5,206 nucleotides of DNA from an uncultured Eubacterium sp. (lineage in GTDB: Bacteria; Bacillota; Clostridia; Lachnospirales; Lachnospiraceae), in contig CABRZK010000184.1 in NCBI GenBank assembly GCA_902475415.1, positions 1 through 5,206 of the forward strand, written 5' to 3'. How positions within the stretch are numbered: position 1 is the stretch's first letter; each line of letters begins with the position of its first letter. The notes under the pieces were generated by a model that saw only the letters and a program-made list of their open reading frames with translations, made no database searches and was not told the DNA's origin. The position numbers were made by a program, and so were the translations under genes. Shown here one piece after another: positions 5,101 to 5,206 of this stretch.

Positions 5101-5206
5101 AGTCTAACGGTGCCACAGTCTAAATGCGAAAAAGCTGGAACCAGGAATCCGATGCAAGGCGGTAGGTCGATTTCCGTCATCGGAGCGAGCATAGCTTCGC
5201 CTCCGG
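5101..5206. other. Structured noncoding right edge
   Basis: No gene seen. It holds a direct repeat AGTCTAA (5101-5107 and 5117-5123), an inverted repeat TCCGATG 5148-5154 with CATCGGA 5178-5184, and, overlapping it, a GC-rich hairpin at the edge (CGGAG 5181-5185 with CTCCG 5201-5205, interior GCGAGC/GCTTCGC). The last two exclude each other when folded. The end of the structure may lie outside the window. Confidence 0.4.

Noticed and set aside
4962..5192. Minus-strand open frame of 76 codons at the right edge
   Set aside because: It covers the terminator-like hairpin and c4, has no good ribosome binding site and no family resemblance.
4503..5206. CRISPR array, insertion sequence, tRNA or group II intron
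   Set aside because: No regularly spaced direct repeats, no transposase or reverse-transcriptase frame, no cloverleaf and no intron domain V signature were seen; repeats are inverted and diverged.

Overview
The window looks like a chromosomal piece of a low-to-mid GC Gram-positive anaerobe, most likely a Lachnospiraceae-type Clostridia. The reasons are a type 2 (Firmicute) GalT, strong AAGGAGG-like ribosome binding sites before every gene, and an MsmR/RafR-like AraC regulator. This placement is inference; no species marker is visible.

Layout. On the minus strand, galK (2302-3471), galT (553-2049) and galE (1-469, cut by the window edge) form a Leloir-pathway operon. GalK phosphorylates galactose, GalT exchanges the uridylyl group with UDP-glucose, and GalE regenerates UDP-glucose. 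Divergent from galK across a 194-bp promoter region is an AraC-family regulator (3666-4502, plus strand), the obvious candidate to sense a sugar and control the operon. From 4503 to the right edge (704 bp) I find no credible gene.

The unusual part is the noncoding DNA. A structured repeat of about 115-130 bp fills most of the galK-galT spacer (copy c1, 2067-2197) and recurs in opposite orientation after the regulator (copy c2, 4598-4712). By hand alignment the copies are about three-quarters identical. Five stems (P1-P5) are kept in both, with eight base pairs changed on both sides, which is covariation. A more diverged third copy (c3, 4878-4947) keeps P1-P3. A fourth hairpin of similar design lies at 5061-5100. 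Separately, a roughly 95-bp repeat occurs as two facing arms (A, 4503-4596; B, 4766-4861) around c2, so 4503-4861 is a large imperfect inverted repeat. A T-tailed long hairpin (4984-5046) could end a transcript running through these structures.

The repeats hug the genes: c1 starts at the galT Shine-Dalgarno and arm A starts at the base after the regulator's stop codon. Nearly all non-Watson-Crick pairs are G-U when read in the direction of the neighbouring genes and A-C in the other direction. This suggests the structures are selected as RNA inside the galKT message and the regulator's 3' region. It may be an undescribed interspersed RNA-element family; I cannot search for other copies here.
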